This document shows, one piece after another, positions 1-8,953 of a stretch of 64,000 bases of DNA; within the stretch, counting starts at the first letter, position 1; every line of letters starts with the position of its first letter. The DNA is from Sphingobacterium hotanense (GTDB lineage: Bacteria > Bacteroidota > Bacteroidia > Sphingobacteriales > Sphingobacteriaceae). The notes under the pieces are model-generated. The model was not told the origin of the DNA. It ran no database searches and worked only from the letters and a program-made list of their open reading frames with translations. The stretch spans positions 186,001 through 250,000 of the forward strand of contig NZ_CP030848.1 of assembly GCF_008274825.1 (NCBI RefSeq), given 5' to 3'. The translations under genes were made by a program, and so were the position numbers.

Positions 1-1
1 A

Positions 2-175
2 TTGGATGTAAGGATTGTGGGAGATGAGTATATAGATCGGGACTTTACAGGTAGACAGTATTGTGAGGAGAAAGGGATTGAGCTTTATTTCAATAGTAGA
101 GATCATCGGTTTTCTAGCTCAGGATTGAGAAAGATCGTGGCGGATAAGGAAAACGCAAAGAATGGGAGTAAATAA
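2..175 (+). CDS. Cytidylyltransferase-family protein, C-terminal part (partial, cut by window edge)
   Basis: An open frame enters from the left edge and ends at a TAA. The visible 57 residues include VRIVGDEYIDRDFTG and a tail with RDHRFSSSGLRKIV. These resemble the C-terminus of TagD-type glycerol-3-phosphate cytidylyltransferases (RDH...S..LRKR). Such enzymes make CDP-activated glycerol or related groups, which fits a polysaccharide cluster, but the catalytic HxGH region lies outside the window, so the substrate cannot be read. It is the first of a long same-strand series; the next gene starts 36 bp downstream. Confidence 0.7.
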   Translation: MDVRIVGDEYIDRDFTGRQYCEEKGIELYFNSRDHRFSSSGLRKIVADKENAKNGSK

Positions 176-211
176 TCAACATATTTAAAAGAAAAGAAGC
201 AACATATTTAT

Positions 212-1180
212 ATGAGCAAAATATTGATAACCGGTGGAGCTGGATTCATTGGTTCCAACTTAACGGAGTATTTTTTAGGAAAAGGACATCAAGTTGTCGT
301 TCTTGATAACTTTGCTACTGGGCATCGCCATAACATCGCTCAGCACGCTGAGAATCCGAATTTCAAATTGATCGAAGGTGATATCCGTCGGATGGAAGAT
401 TGTCAGAAAGCAGTAGAAGGGGTTGACTATGTTCTACATCAAGCAGCCTTGGGTTCGGTTCCACGTTCTATTAAGGACCCGCAAACGTCTAATGAAGTGA
501 ATGTCACTGGTTTTTTAAATATGTTGGTTGCTGCGAGAGACGCTAATGTGAAGCGCTTTATCTATGCAGCCTCTTCATCAACCTATGGCGATTCTGAAAG
601 TCTGCCGAAAGTGGAAGATAAGATTGGGAAACCGCTTTCTCCATATGCGATTACAAAATATGTAAATGAGCTATATGCGGAGATTTTTTCCAAAACCTAT
701 GGTATGGAGACAATTGGCCTGAGATATTTTAATGTCTTTGGACGTCGTCAAGACCCAAATGGCGCGTATGCGGCAGTAATTCCTCTTTTTGTAAAGAAAT
801 TTATGAATCACGAAAGCCCAGTTATTAATGGCACGGGAGATTATTCTCGTGATTTCACGTATATCGACAATGTCATTCAAATGAACGAGTGTGCAATGCT
901 GACTGAAAATCCAGATGCTGTCAATACCGTTTATAATACGGCTGTTGGTGACCGGACTACTCTAAATGAATTAGTAGGATATCTTAAAGAATTTTTGAGC
1001 GAATACGATTCAGATATAGCTCAGGTTGAAGTGGTTCACGGTCCGAACAGGCAAGGCGACATTCCCCATTCCTTAGCGTCTGTAGATAAAGCCAAACAAC
1101 TTCTAGGTTACGAACCAACCCATGTAATCAAGGATGGATTAAAAGAAGCTACGCAGTGGTATTGGGATAATTTGAAGTAA
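212..1180 (+). CDS. NAD-dependent epimerase, WbpP/TviC-like UDP-N-acetylhexosamine 4-epimerase
   Basis: This is an extended SDR enzyme of 322 residues. The N-terminal Rossmann motif GGAGFIG is at residues 8-14, a Ser/Thr-rich strand (SSST) is near 121-124, and the catalytic YxxxK is Y145/K149. The C-terminal part (SRDFTYIDN, later HGPNRQGDIPHSLASVDKA) resembles the WbpP/TviC group, which interconverts UDP-GlcNAc/GalNAc or the matching uronic acids. A WbpO/TviB-like dehydrogenase follows 32 bp later, so the two probably form the pathway to UDP-GalNAcA. Cytoplasmic. The exact epimer pair is inferred from the pairing and not proven. Confidence 0.87.
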   Translation: MSKILITGGAGFIGSNLTEYFLGKGHQVVVLDNFATGHRHNIAQHAENPNFKLIEGDIRRMEDCQKAVEGVDYVLHQAALGSVPRSIKDPQTSNEVNVTGFLNMLVAARDANVKRFIYAASSSTYGDSESLPKVEDKIGKPLSPYAITKYVNELYAEIFSKTYGMETIGLRYFNVFGRRQDPNGAYAAVIPLFVKKFMNHESPVINGTGDYSRDFTYIDNVIQMNECAMLTENPDAVNTVYNTAVGDRTTLNELVGYLKEFLSEYDSDIAQVEVVHGPNRQGDIPHSLASVDKAKQLLGYEPTHVIKDGLKEATQWYWDNLK

Positions 1181-1212
1181 TTAATAATTTAAAATAAATT
1201 TACAAACGTAAA

Positions 1213-2496
1213 ATGAAAAAGATAGCTGTTATAGGTTTAGGATATGTAGGATTGCCGCTTGCGCGATTGTTTGCAACAAAATATCCTGTATTGGGATTTG
1301 ATATCAATCAAAAGCGCATCGATGAATTACGCTCGGGTAGAGATCTAACTCTTGAAGTTGAGGACGACGTTCTGAAGGCTGTTCTTGTTGATCAAAACCC
1401 TTTTGATGAAGATACCATTGGTTTATTCTGTTCGAACCAGTTGTCTGATATTGAAAACGCTAATTTTTACGTAGTGACAGTTCCTACACCTGTTGATAAA
1501 AATAACAGGCCGGATCTTACACCATTATATAAAGCTTCTGAAACCGTTGGTAAAGTACTGAAAAAGGGGGATATCGTGGTATATGAATCTACTGTATACC
1601 CGGGAGTCACGGAAGAAGAATGTATCCCGGTGTTGGAAAGAGTTTCTGGCTTGAAATTTAACGTTGATTTTTATGCAGGATATTCCCCGGAAAGGATCAA
1701 TCCAGGTGATAAACAGCACACTGTAGAGAAAATCTTAAAAGTTACATCTGGTTCGACTCCAGAAATTGGAGAAGAAGTAGATGAGGTATACAAGTCGGTT
1801 ATTACGGCAGGAACGCATTTGGCTCCGACTATTAAAGTCGCAGAAGCTGCGAAAGTTATAGAAAACTCTCAACGAGATATCAATATTGCCTTTGTTAATG
1901 AACTAGCGAAGATTTTTAATATTTTGAATATCGATACACATGCAGTATTAGAAGCGGCAGGAACTAAATGGAACTTTTTGCCTTTTAAACCGGGATTGGT
2001 CGGTGGTCACTGTATTGGAGTTGATCCTTATTATTTGGCTCAAAAAGCGCAAGAACATGGTTATCACCCTGAGATTATTTTAGCGGGACGTCGTTTAAAC
2101 GATTCCATGGGTGAATATGTTGCCTCGCAGGTGGTTAAAACAATGATAAAAAAGGGTATCAATGTGAATGGTGCGGAGGCGTTGATGCTCGGAATAACGT
2201 TTAAAGAGAATTGCCCTGACGTTAGAAATACCAAAATCGTGGACGTTATTAAAGCTTTAGAGGATTATGGGATTAAAGTCACGACTTTTGATCCTTGGGC
2301 AAATCCTGTAGAGGTTAAACACGAGTATGGGATTGAAAGTGTGTCGGAATTACCATCGGCTAAATTTGAAGCAGTTATTTTGGGTGTATCCCACAGTGAG
2401 TTTTTAGATATTAACTATGATTTCCTAAAACATGATCGAGGTATAATATTCGACGTCAAAGGAGTTTTGGGAATCAAAGCTGATTCTAGCTTGTAA
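1213..2496 (+). CDS. Nucleotide-sugar dehydrogenase, WbpO/TviB-like UDP-HexNAc 6-dehydrogenase
   Basis: A 427-residue UDP-sugar dehydrogenase with the three expected domains. The NAD-binding N-terminus has GLGYVGLPLA at residues 8-17 and VPTPVD at 90-95, followed by a central helical domain. The catalytic cysteine is C267 in GGHCIGVDPYYL. The C-terminal substrate domain contains GITFKENCPDVRNTK. These enzymes oxidise C6 of UDP-GlcNAc or UDP-GalNAc in two NAD-dependent steps to a uronic acid. Pairing with the WbpP/TviC-like epimerase upstream supports an N-acetylhexosaminuronic acid, so the polymer is probably acidic. Confidence 0.92.
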   Translation: MKKIAVIGLGYVGLPLARLFATKYPVLGFDINQKRIDELRSGRDLTLEVEDDVLKAVLVDQNPFDEDTIGLFCSNQLSDIENANFYVVTVPTPVDKNNRPDLTPLYKASETVGKVLKKGDIVVYESTVYPGVTEEECIPVLERVSGLKFNVDFYAGYSPERINPGDKQHTVEKILKVTSGSTPEIGEEVDEVYKSVITAGTHLAPTIKVAEAAKVIENSQRDINIAFVNELAKIFNILNIDTHAVLEAAGTKWNFLPFKPGLVGGHCIGVDPYYLAQKAQEHGYHPEIILAGRRLNDSMGEYVASQVVKTMIKKGINVNGAEALMLGITFKENCPDVRNTKIVDVIKALEDYGIKVTTFDPWANPVEVKHEYGIESVSELPSAKFEAVILGVSHSEFLDINYDFLKHDRGIIFDVKGVLGIKADSSL

Positions 2497-2512
2497 ATTT
2501 AAAACCTTTGCT

Positions 2513-3802
2513 TTGCCGTCGTTATTTAAAAAAGGTGTAGTTACCTCAATTTCGAGCTATGCTACTATGGGCTTTGGCGTCGTTCAAACGATGATTTTAA
2601 GCCGAGGTCTTGGTCCAGAGCAAGTTGGAGAGCTCTCTTTGATTAGACAAATTGCTTTATTTGGCGCTCAGATAGGGAGTTTTGGAGTGCCCATGGCTAT
2701 AGTCTATTTTTTGAACAGGCTGAAAATGGATAAATCCATGGTTTATAACACATCTTTTTGGACTATCCAGTTGCTTTCTATAATAAGTTCTCTTGTTATT
2801 TTTGTTTTTTTAAGATATTCCTCCTTTTTGGGGAATTATGAGTTATGGACATATTTGGCTATTATCTCATTTATTTTCTTTTCAAATAGCAGATCTTTAA
2901 TTCAGAGTTTGAACGTTGCTAGCCAAAATGTAAAGAAAATGTCTATAGTCGAGATATTGCCTATGGCTATATCTGTTTTATTTCTAGGATTATGTTATAG
3001 TTTCGATGTTCTTGATCTAAAATATGCTCTGTTAATCACAGTAGTTCTTTGGCCATTGATAGGGCTTGTCAACGCGTATATGATAAATGTTAACCAAGCA
3101 AGAGTCGGCTTAACATTTAATTTTAAGTACGCAATTCAAAGCTTGAGGTATGGTAGTGTAATAAACCTTTCAGATTTTTTGATAATATTTAATGGCTCGA
3201 TTACTCTTTTCGTCCTACAGTATTATGTGAAAGATTTTGTTTCAGTAGGATACATGTCCCGTGCCATCACCCTTACGACTCTGATAAATACGGCCTTTAT
3301 ATCGTTTCTACGAATATTATATTCTCACTGGTCGGGTTTAACAGGAGATGAACTTAAAAGAAGTGTAGAAAAAATTTTAAACATTTTGATCTACGTTTCC
3401 CTTTTGGCGACGGTGTTAATTCTGGTATGTTCTAAATGGATGATAATCTTCTTATTCGGTCATGAATTTTTACCGGCAAAAGCATTGGTAGATGTTCTTA
3501 TTTTTGGTGCTTCTTTTTACCTTTTGAGCAAAGCAATTCTGAAGTTGTTTATATCGGACGGAAAAGGTACCTACAATCTTATTTGCTTAGCGATTGGAGC
3601 TTCGAGCAACTTCCTTTTGAGTATGGTTCTTATACCTAAATATAACGTACTTGGAGCGGCTTACGCTCAACTTATTTCTGGGATTTTGCTCGCTTTGTCG
3701 ACCACGATTCTCGCACGCAGGAAGTACGGGATTTCTCTAAGCAAGGTTTTTTTACCCCAAAAATTTTTGTTTAAATTTTTAAAGAATCCGAAGAATGAGT
3801 AA
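2513..3802 (+). CDS. wzx: Wzx-type oligosaccharide flippase (MOP/polysaccharide exporter family)
   Basis: A very hydrophobic protein of 429 residues with about 12 predicted membrane segments. The N-terminus (KKGVVTSISSYATMGFGVVQTMILSR, here described rather than aligned) is like polysaccharide flippases that move undecaprenyl-linked repeat units across the inner membrane. The frame begins with TTG at 2513, and no ATG lies near the conserved N-terminus, so the TTG start is kept. It begins 16 bp after the dehydrogenase and overlaps the next glycosyltransferase by 8 bp, which implies translational coupling. Confidence 0.85.
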   Translation: MPSLFKKGVVTSISSYATMGFGVVQTMILSRGLGPEQVGELSLIRQIALFGAQIGSFGVPMAIVYFLNRLKMDKSMVYNTSFWTIQLLSIISSLVIFVFLRYSSFLGNYELWTYLAIISFIFFSNSRSLIQSLNVASQNVKKMSIVEILPMAISVLFLGLCYSFDVLDLKYALLITVVLWPLIGLVNAYMINVNQARVGLTFNFKYAIQSLRYGSVINLSDFLIIFNGSITLFVLQYYVKDFVSVGYMSRAITLTTLINTAFISFLRILYSHWSGLTGDELKRSVEKILNILIYVSLLATVLILVCSKWMIIFLFGHEFLPAKALVDVLIFGASFYLLSKAILKLFISDGKGTYNLICLAIGASSNFLLSMVLIPKYNVLGAAYAQLISGILLALSTTILARRKYGISLSKVFLPQKFLFKFLKNPKNE

Positions 3803-4940
3803 AGTTGTTTTTTTTGATTTCCTTTACAATCTAGGTGGAGCGCAAAAATCGACCGTTGATTTACTTCTGAATTTGTCTAGAAATGGAGATCGCGCAGTCT
3901 TTCTCGATGCTCATGGAGAATGTAAAGACATTTCTAGTGCAGTTAACGAAGCTGGGTTAGAATACAAAATTGTAAAACCGTCGCTAAATTCGCGGATTGG
4001 TAAAGGGAATAAAATTCAAACAATTTTTAAGATTTTGGATTATTTGCCGGTGTATTTGAAACTAATCTTAAAGCTGGGATTAGAGCTAAAGAATACGAAA
4101 CCTGACTTGGTTTTAGCGAATTCGTCAAAAGGCATTATGTCTTTAATAATTTTAAAACACTTTTATAAAATTGAAATAGTTTTCTTTATCCGAGGGGATG
4201 GAGCAATAGAAAATAAAGGAAGTTTGTCGATTTTTTTGATTAATAAATATTGTAAATTTATTGTAACCCAATCAGAATCTATGAAGAAAAAAGCTCACTC
4301 GAAAGGGTTTTTGAGCGACAAACTTCGTGTGATTCCTAACATTATAAATACTAGACATCTTAATGAAGAGAAAAATTTATTTTTCAATAAAGATTCTTGC
4401 TTAAACATTTTGTTGCCAGCCACTGTAATAAAGGAGAAAGGTATCGTAGAGGCGATCAAAGCGATGGCCGTGTTAAAGGAGAAAGGATTAGCGGTTAATT
4501 TGATCGTTGCAGGATCAATTATTCAGCATACGATGTATTCAGAGTTTAATAATTATTTAATTCGCCTGGTTGAAGAATTATCATTAAAAGAGAATGTCCA
4601 GTTTTTAGGCTATCGAAATGATATTGTCGGAATTATGAAAGGAGTCGATATCGTGTTGTTGCCTAGTTATAAAGAAGGTATGCCAAGAGTTATTATGGAA
4701 GCTATGTATTTGTCCAAAGCTGTTGTAGGTTCAGATGTTGGGGCGGTGTCAGATTTGATAATTAGCGGAAAAACAGGAATATTGATTAAGCCCAAAAGTA
4801 TTAACGAAATAGTCGATTCCATTTCTTTATTAAATGATGCGGAATTAAGACGGCAAATGGGAACAAACGCTAAAAGTTTAATAGATTTACATTATACGGA
4901 AGAAGTTCAGTATAGCAAATTTTTAACTTTAATGATATAA
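3795..4940 (+). CDS. GT4-family glycosyltransferase
   Basis: A 381-residue GT-B enzyme with two Rossmann-like domains. The N-terminal FLYNLGGAQKSTVDLL has the acceptor-site GGA motif. The C-terminal half contains the donor-binding segment KEGMPRVIMEAM followed by VVGSDVGAVSDLI, where the E-x7-E pattern of retaining GT4 enzymes can be seen. It overlaps wzx by 8 bp. It probably adds one sugar of the repeat unit on the cytoplasmic face, but donor and acceptor cannot be read from sequence. Confidence 0.87.
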   Translation: MSKVVFFDFLYNLGGAQKSTVDLLLNLSRNGDRAVFLDAHGECKDISSAVNEAGLEYKIVKPSLNSRIGKGNKIQTIFKILDYLPVYLKLILKLGLELKNTKPDLVLANSSKGIMSLIILKHFYKIEIVFFIRGDGAIENKGSLSIFLINKYCKFIVTQSESMKKKAHSKGFLSDKLRVIPNIINTRHLNEEKNLFFNKDSCLNILLPATVIKEKGIVEAIKAMAVLKEKGLAVNLIVAGSIIQHTMYSEFNNYLIRLVEELSLKENVQFLGYRNDIVGIMKGVDIVLLPSYKEGMPRVIMEAMYLSKAVVGSDVGAVSDLIISGKTGILIKPKSINEIVDSISLLNDAELRRQMGTNAKSLIDLHYTEEVQYSKFLTLMI

Positions 4941-4943
4941 TAT

Positions 4944-5474
4944 ATGATTCGGGAATTGTCAGTTGATTTTGAAAAAATGAAAGGTTTTTCTCCATCTTTT
5001 TTAAGAATATTGCATTTAGCTTTCTCCCATTCTGGTTATCGAGCAGTTTTTTTATACAGAATTGGACATTGGCTAAGGCGTAAGAATATGAGGCTTATGG
5101 CTATTTTTTGTGAAAAAATTATGCATCACTTGTGTAATTGCTGGATAAGTACGAATGCCGTGATTGGACAGGGTTTCGTAATAAGGCATGTAGGAACAAT
5201 TGTTATAGGAGGTCGAGTAACCGCTGGAGAAAACTTAGATATACGACAAGGAATTACTTTGGGTGGCAATATGGGGAAAACTTCGCTGGATGGAAGGAGT
5301 CAACCAAAATTGGGCAATAATGTTTTGATTGGCGCGGGTGCCAAGATTCTGGGGCCGGTAGAAATTGGGGACAATTGTTTGATAGGAGCGAATGCTGTGG
5401 TTACAAAAGATTTTGAATGCGATTCGATAATTGGCGGTATTCCGGCTATACTGATTAGGAAGAAATTGAACTAA
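4944..5474 (+). CDS. Hexapeptide-repeat (LbH) O-acetyltransferase, CysE-like
   Basis: A 176-residue protein with a short N-terminal helical part and a left-handed beta-helix from about residue 65 on. Hexapeptide repeats are visible in VIGQGFVIRHVGTIVIGG and in VLIGAGAKILGPVEIGDN. It resembles serine-acetyltransferase-like enzymes common in polysaccharide loci, which acetylate a sugar hydroxyl using acetyl-CoA. A true CysE would be longer and would not sit in a glycan operon, so a polysaccharide role is favoured. Starts 3 bp after the GT4 gene. Confidence 0.82.
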   Translation: MIRELSVDFEKMKGFSPSFLRILHLAFSHSGYRAVFLYRIGHWLRRKNMRLMAIFCEKIMHHLCNCWISTNAVIGQGFVIRHVGTIVIGGRVTAGENLDIRQGITLGGNMGKTSLDGRSQPKLGNNVLIGAGAKILGPVEIGDNCLIGANAVVTKDFECDSIIGGIPAILIRKKLN

Positions 5475-5489
5475 CTTTTTGGATTGATT

Positions 5490-6650
5490 ATGCTAAGCAA
5501 CGAAAGTAAAATATCGGTAATTGATACTATCACGTTTATTTACATGTTTTTTCTGGCCTTTCTTATCGTTAGACCGGAATATTTTCTTATTAATTACCTA
5601 TCTGTTGGGTTTTTAATAGTTTCAGTTCCTTTTTTATTTCAGCTCCCAACGTTCGCCAAAAGTTTGTTTTTATTTTCTTATCTACTACAAGTACTTTGGC
5701 TGTTTTTGGGTTTGTTTTTCATACAGCACGTGAATAATGCTGAAGTTGCCCTAGTTTCCCACGCAAAAAACGTAATTACTGCGATCGCTCCCGCTGTTTT
5801 CATTAATAATCGCAAGAAATTACTTATTGTGCTCAGTTTAGTCGTTATCGCTGGATTTTTTAACATGCTAAACAATATTATGGGAGGCGCTAGTGCCCTA
5901 ACGACGGGGGAACGATTTCTTATGGAAGAGGAACAATTATCGTTGAATAACTTCGCTCATAATTCATTTCTATATATAATTTCTGCGATTAGTCTCCTGT
6001 TTTTTGTGGAAAAGCGTGTCGTAAGAGTTTTGCTACTTCTAGTCATCATGACTGGGTGCATTTCTCTTATGATTACAGGTTCTCGCCAAAGTTTTGTAGC
6101 ATTAATTGGGTTTTTCGTTGCATTTTTCTTTTTTAAATTTAAGGATATAAATCCCAGAATTATTTTTATCCTAATCTCTTCAATTATAATTGGTTTCTTC
6201 CTTTTTAATTGGGTATTAGATACATTTCCGAACAGTCCCATCGTTAGGCGATTCTCCGAAGGAACGAATGAGGGGGATGATCAGAGATTAGATTTTTTCA
6301 AAATGGCTTGGGATCTATTCTTAGATTCTCCAATATTTGGTTATGGGATGGATACCTTTCGATTCTTTTCGTCTTTCGTTTACACTCATTCGACATACTC
6401 CGAAATTTTGTTCAATGGAGGTATCGTTTATGTTTTATTATTTGCAAGTTTTTATTTTATTTCCTTTCATAAAATAAATAATTCTGCACTTCCTATACAG
6501 GATGATCAGTCAAGCGTCATCATAAAATCCTTTATCATTAGCGTTCTAGTTTACGGATTGTTTTTTTTAGTACATACCTCTAGATTAGCATTAACTCTTC
6601 AGTTTATGTTAATTAATTACGCACTAACTCAAAATAAAAAAAATGTATAG
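5490..6650 (+). CDS. wzy: Wzy-like O-antigen/capsule polymerase
   Basis: A polytopic protein of about 386 residues with roughly ten hydrophobic segments and one larger loop. Near the C-terminal side it carries FGYGMDTF followed by THSTYSEILFNGGIV, the pattern of the O-antigen ligase/polymerase family (Wzy_C-like loop with a conserved His and Glu). A TTG lies two codons upstream, but the ATG at 5490 is the simpler start. With Wzx in the same operon this predicts Wzx/Wzy-dependent polymerisation in the periplasm. Its 3' end overlaps the next gene by 8 bp. Confidence 0.8.
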   Translation: MLSNESKISVIDTITFIYMFFLAFLIVRPEYFLINYLSVGFLIVSVPFLFQLPTFAKSLFLFSYLLQVLWLFLGLFFIQHVNNAEVALVSHAKNVITAIAPAVFINNRKKLLIVLSLVVIAGFFNMLNNIMGGASALTTGERFLMEEEQLSLNNFAHNSFLYIISAISLLFFVEKRVVRVLLLLVIMTGCISLMITGSRQSFVALIGFFVAFFFFKFKDINPRIIFILISSIIIGFFLFNWVLDTFPNSPIVRRFSEGTNEGDDQRLDFFKMAWDLFLDSPIFGYGMDTFRFFSSFVYTHSTYSEILFNGGIVYVLLFASFYFISFHKINNSALPIQDDQSSVIIKSFIISVLVYGLFFLVHTSRLALTLQFMLINYALTQNKKNV

Positions 6651-7776
6651 AAATCTAAAAGTGATAGCATTATTAAGCTTTATTCTCATCGGAGCTGTTA
6701 CATCTGGTAGTTGTAGTGTATTAATCGGAAAAGGGCTATATCCCTCAAATTACGATCAGATAAGAAGCAAGGCATTAGACGAAGGATTCGAATTGGAGAA
6801 ATCACTTCCAAAGAACTATTCAAGGAAGGGCGATGTCGATTACACAGACTATATTCAAAATGTACTGAATAAACGTAGGGTGGTTATTTTTCCGGACTTT
6901 CCACTTTTGGTTAATGATAAAGGACTGACCCTTACCAGCAATTCTGTAATTGTATTTAGAAGGAATTCTAAGATTTATTTGAAGCCGTCTCCGAAACCGA
7001 AATACGAGATTTTTAGATTACATAATATTTCTAACGTTTACCTATTTGATTTAACAATTATTGGGGATAAACGATCTCACTTGGGAAAGTCTGGTGAATT
7101 TGGTAATGGTATTTCACTAAGGAATGCGCACAATATAAAAATCTTAAATGCAAATGTAGGATCTTGCTGGGGTGATGGCATTATTGTTGGAAGTTTTAAT
7201 AACAAAGAATGTCGAAACATAGAAATTTACAATACCATATTAGATAATAACAGACGTAATGGTATTTCCATAACATGTGTTAATAATTTGATAATTAGCG
7301 GTTTAATTGCAAGAAACACATCCGGAACCATACCTATGAGCGGAATTTGTATTGAACCAAACAATAATAATGAAATGGTCAATAATATTGTCGTTAAGGA
7401 TTCAAGAACAGAAAATAATATGAGGTGTGGCATTCAAATTGGATTGAGTAAGCTACCAGGGAAGAAGATACAAACAACAAATATTACAATTGAAAATTTT
7501 CATGATTATAATTCAAAGATTGGAATCTATTTGGGGTCTTTCAAAAAGCAGTATTTGAATCGTAATAGATTGAGGGGTAATATTCAGCTTCGCAACGTTA
7601 AATTAGAAAATAATTTGGAATCTGTAAAGACAGGGTATTATTTCAAACACGGCCCCAATGTGAAAATTTCTGGTTTGAATATTTTGAATAAAGATCGGAC
7701 ACAAAAAGTTGAAGGAATCAAAGCACGAATGAAGTTGAAGGAGTATGCAGATTTTGTTAAATTTGAGGGTGAATAA
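6643..7776 (+). CDS. Right-handed beta-helix lipoprotein in the polysaccharide locus
   Basis: A 377-residue protein with a lipoprotein signal (hydrophobic stretch then SGSC, predicted lipidated C24). From about residue 100 it shows repeated short beta rungs rich in Asn, Ile and Gly (for example IKILNANVGSCWGDGIIVG and RNIEIYNTILDNNRRNGI), typical of pectate-lyase-like parallel beta-helices. Such proteins in exopolysaccharide operons include lyases, epimerases and depolymerases that act on the nascent polymer. No catalytic residues could be assigned. Its 5' end overlaps wzy by 8 bp, and the next gene starts 3 bp after it. Confidence 0.72.
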   Translation: MYRNLKVIALLSFILIGAVTSGSCSVLIGKGLYPSNYDQIRSKALDEGFELEKSLPKNYSRKGDVDYTDYIQNVLNKRRVVIFPDFPLLVNDKGLTLTSNSVIVFRRNSKIYLKPSPKPKYEIFRLHNISNVYLFDLTIIGDKRSHLGKSGEFGNGISLRNAHNIKILNANVGSCWGDGIIVGSFNNKECRNIEIYNTILDNNRRNGISITCVNNLIISGLIARNTSGTIPMSGICIEPNNNNEMVNNIVVKDSRTENNMRCGIQIGLSKLPGKKIQTTNITIENFHDYNSKIGIYLGSFKKQYLNRNRLRGNIQLRNVKLENNLESVKTGYYFKHGPNVKISGLNILNKDRTQKVEGIKARMKLKEYADFVKFEGE

Positions 7777-7779
7777 GGG

Positions 7780-8949
7780 ATGAAAGCAGTATTTATTAAT
7801 GATCATCGGTTCGTTCACAGTAACGCTGATTCTAAGGTCTATACAACTGGAACTTTGGACTCAGATTTTTGGATAAGGTATACAGTCTTCTTCGACCATT
7901 TAACTGTTGTAGGTAGGGGTACAGTGGTAGATGGACAATATTCAAATGAGAATTTATCCTCTGCGCCTGATGTATATTTCCATTTGTTGTTTGATATAAA
8001 GGGCGGGAAAGACTACTTTCTTAAAGAAAAGTATATCTTTAATCAGCTTTATTCAATTATTAAGAGTGCTGATTTCGTGGTGATTAGGGTTCCTTCATCA
8101 ATCGGTAATATTGCAGCACAGGTCTGTTTAAAATTGGGTAAAAAGTACTTGGTAGAGGTTGTTGGATGTATATTAGATGTAAGTAATACTTACGGCAATC
8201 CTCTTATGAAGCTCATAGGACGGCTGAGTTATTATAGAATGAGGAAGACAGTAAAGCATTCCGAAGGGGCAATCTATGTAACAGAAAGATTTCTCCAAAA
8301 AAGATATCCAACGCAGAAACCATCAATATCTGCGTCGAATGTTCGCTTGTCGACGGGCAATCCTTTAGTCCTCACTGATAGATGTTCTAGACTGCGCGCT
8401 TGTCATCAGCACATTACTATAGGTACAATTGGGAGTGTTGACCTCAAATATAAAGGACATCATGTTCTCTTCTATGCAGCTTCTCTTCTAAAACGGAATG
8501 GATTTAATTTTACAATCAAAATTGTTGGTGGTGGTAATCCCGACAATTTAAAACAACTTGCAGAAAAATTAGAAATTTTAAATAATATCGAGTTTCTTGG
8601 CAAGGTTGCGAAGGGGGATCAAATCTTTCATTTTCTAGATAAGATTGATCTGTATGTACATCCCTCGTTAACGGAAGGGCTCCCTCGCGCGGTAATCGAG
8701 GCAATGAGTAGGGGGTGTCCTATTCTTGCATCAAATGCCGGAGGTTTACCGGAATTAATTTCTGAAGATTTTGTGCACAATGTCGGAGATTACCATACTT
8801 TAAGTGAACAATTAATGCGGATGGTTGATAGTCCTAATATAATGTATGAGCAAGCTACAATTAACTTTGAAAAATCCAAAGAATTTGATTGTGAGGTTTT
8901 GGATCAAAGGCGAAATATGTACATCAACAAACTTTTAAAAAATATATAA
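7780..8949 (+). CDS. GT4-family glycosyltransferase
   Basis: A 389-residue GT-B glycosyltransferase. The C-terminal domain shows the retaining GT4 signature: TIGTIGSVDLKYKGHHVLF, later HPSLTEGLPRAVIEAMSRG and ASNAGGLPELI, with Glu residues spaced as in the E-x7-E nucleotide-sugar site. The N-terminal domain is less conserved (IKSADFVVIRVPSSIGNIAA). Tightly packed between the beta-helix gene and the pyruvyltransferase-like gene. Cytoplasmic, with linkage and donor unknown. Confidence 0.87.
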   Translation: MKAVFINDHRFVHSNADSKVYTTGTLDSDFWIRYTVFFDHLTVVGRGTVVDGQYSNENLSSAPDVYFHLLFDIKGGKDYFLKEKYIFNQLYSIIKSADFVVIRVPSSIGNIAAQVCLKLGKKYLVEVVGCILDVSNTYGNPLMKLIGRLSYYRMRKTVKHSEGAIYVTERFLQKRYPTQKPSISASNVRLSTGNPLVLTDRCSRLRACHQHITIGTIGSVDLKYKGHHVLFYAASLLKRNGFNFTIKIVGGGNPDNLKQLAEKLEILNNIEFLGKVAKGDQIFHFLDKIDLYVHPSLTEGLPRAVIEAMSRGCPILASNAGGLPELISEDFVHNVGDYHTLSEQLMRMVDSPNIMYEQATINFEKSKEFDCEVLDQRRNMYINKLLKNI

Positions 8950-8953
8950 TTAA

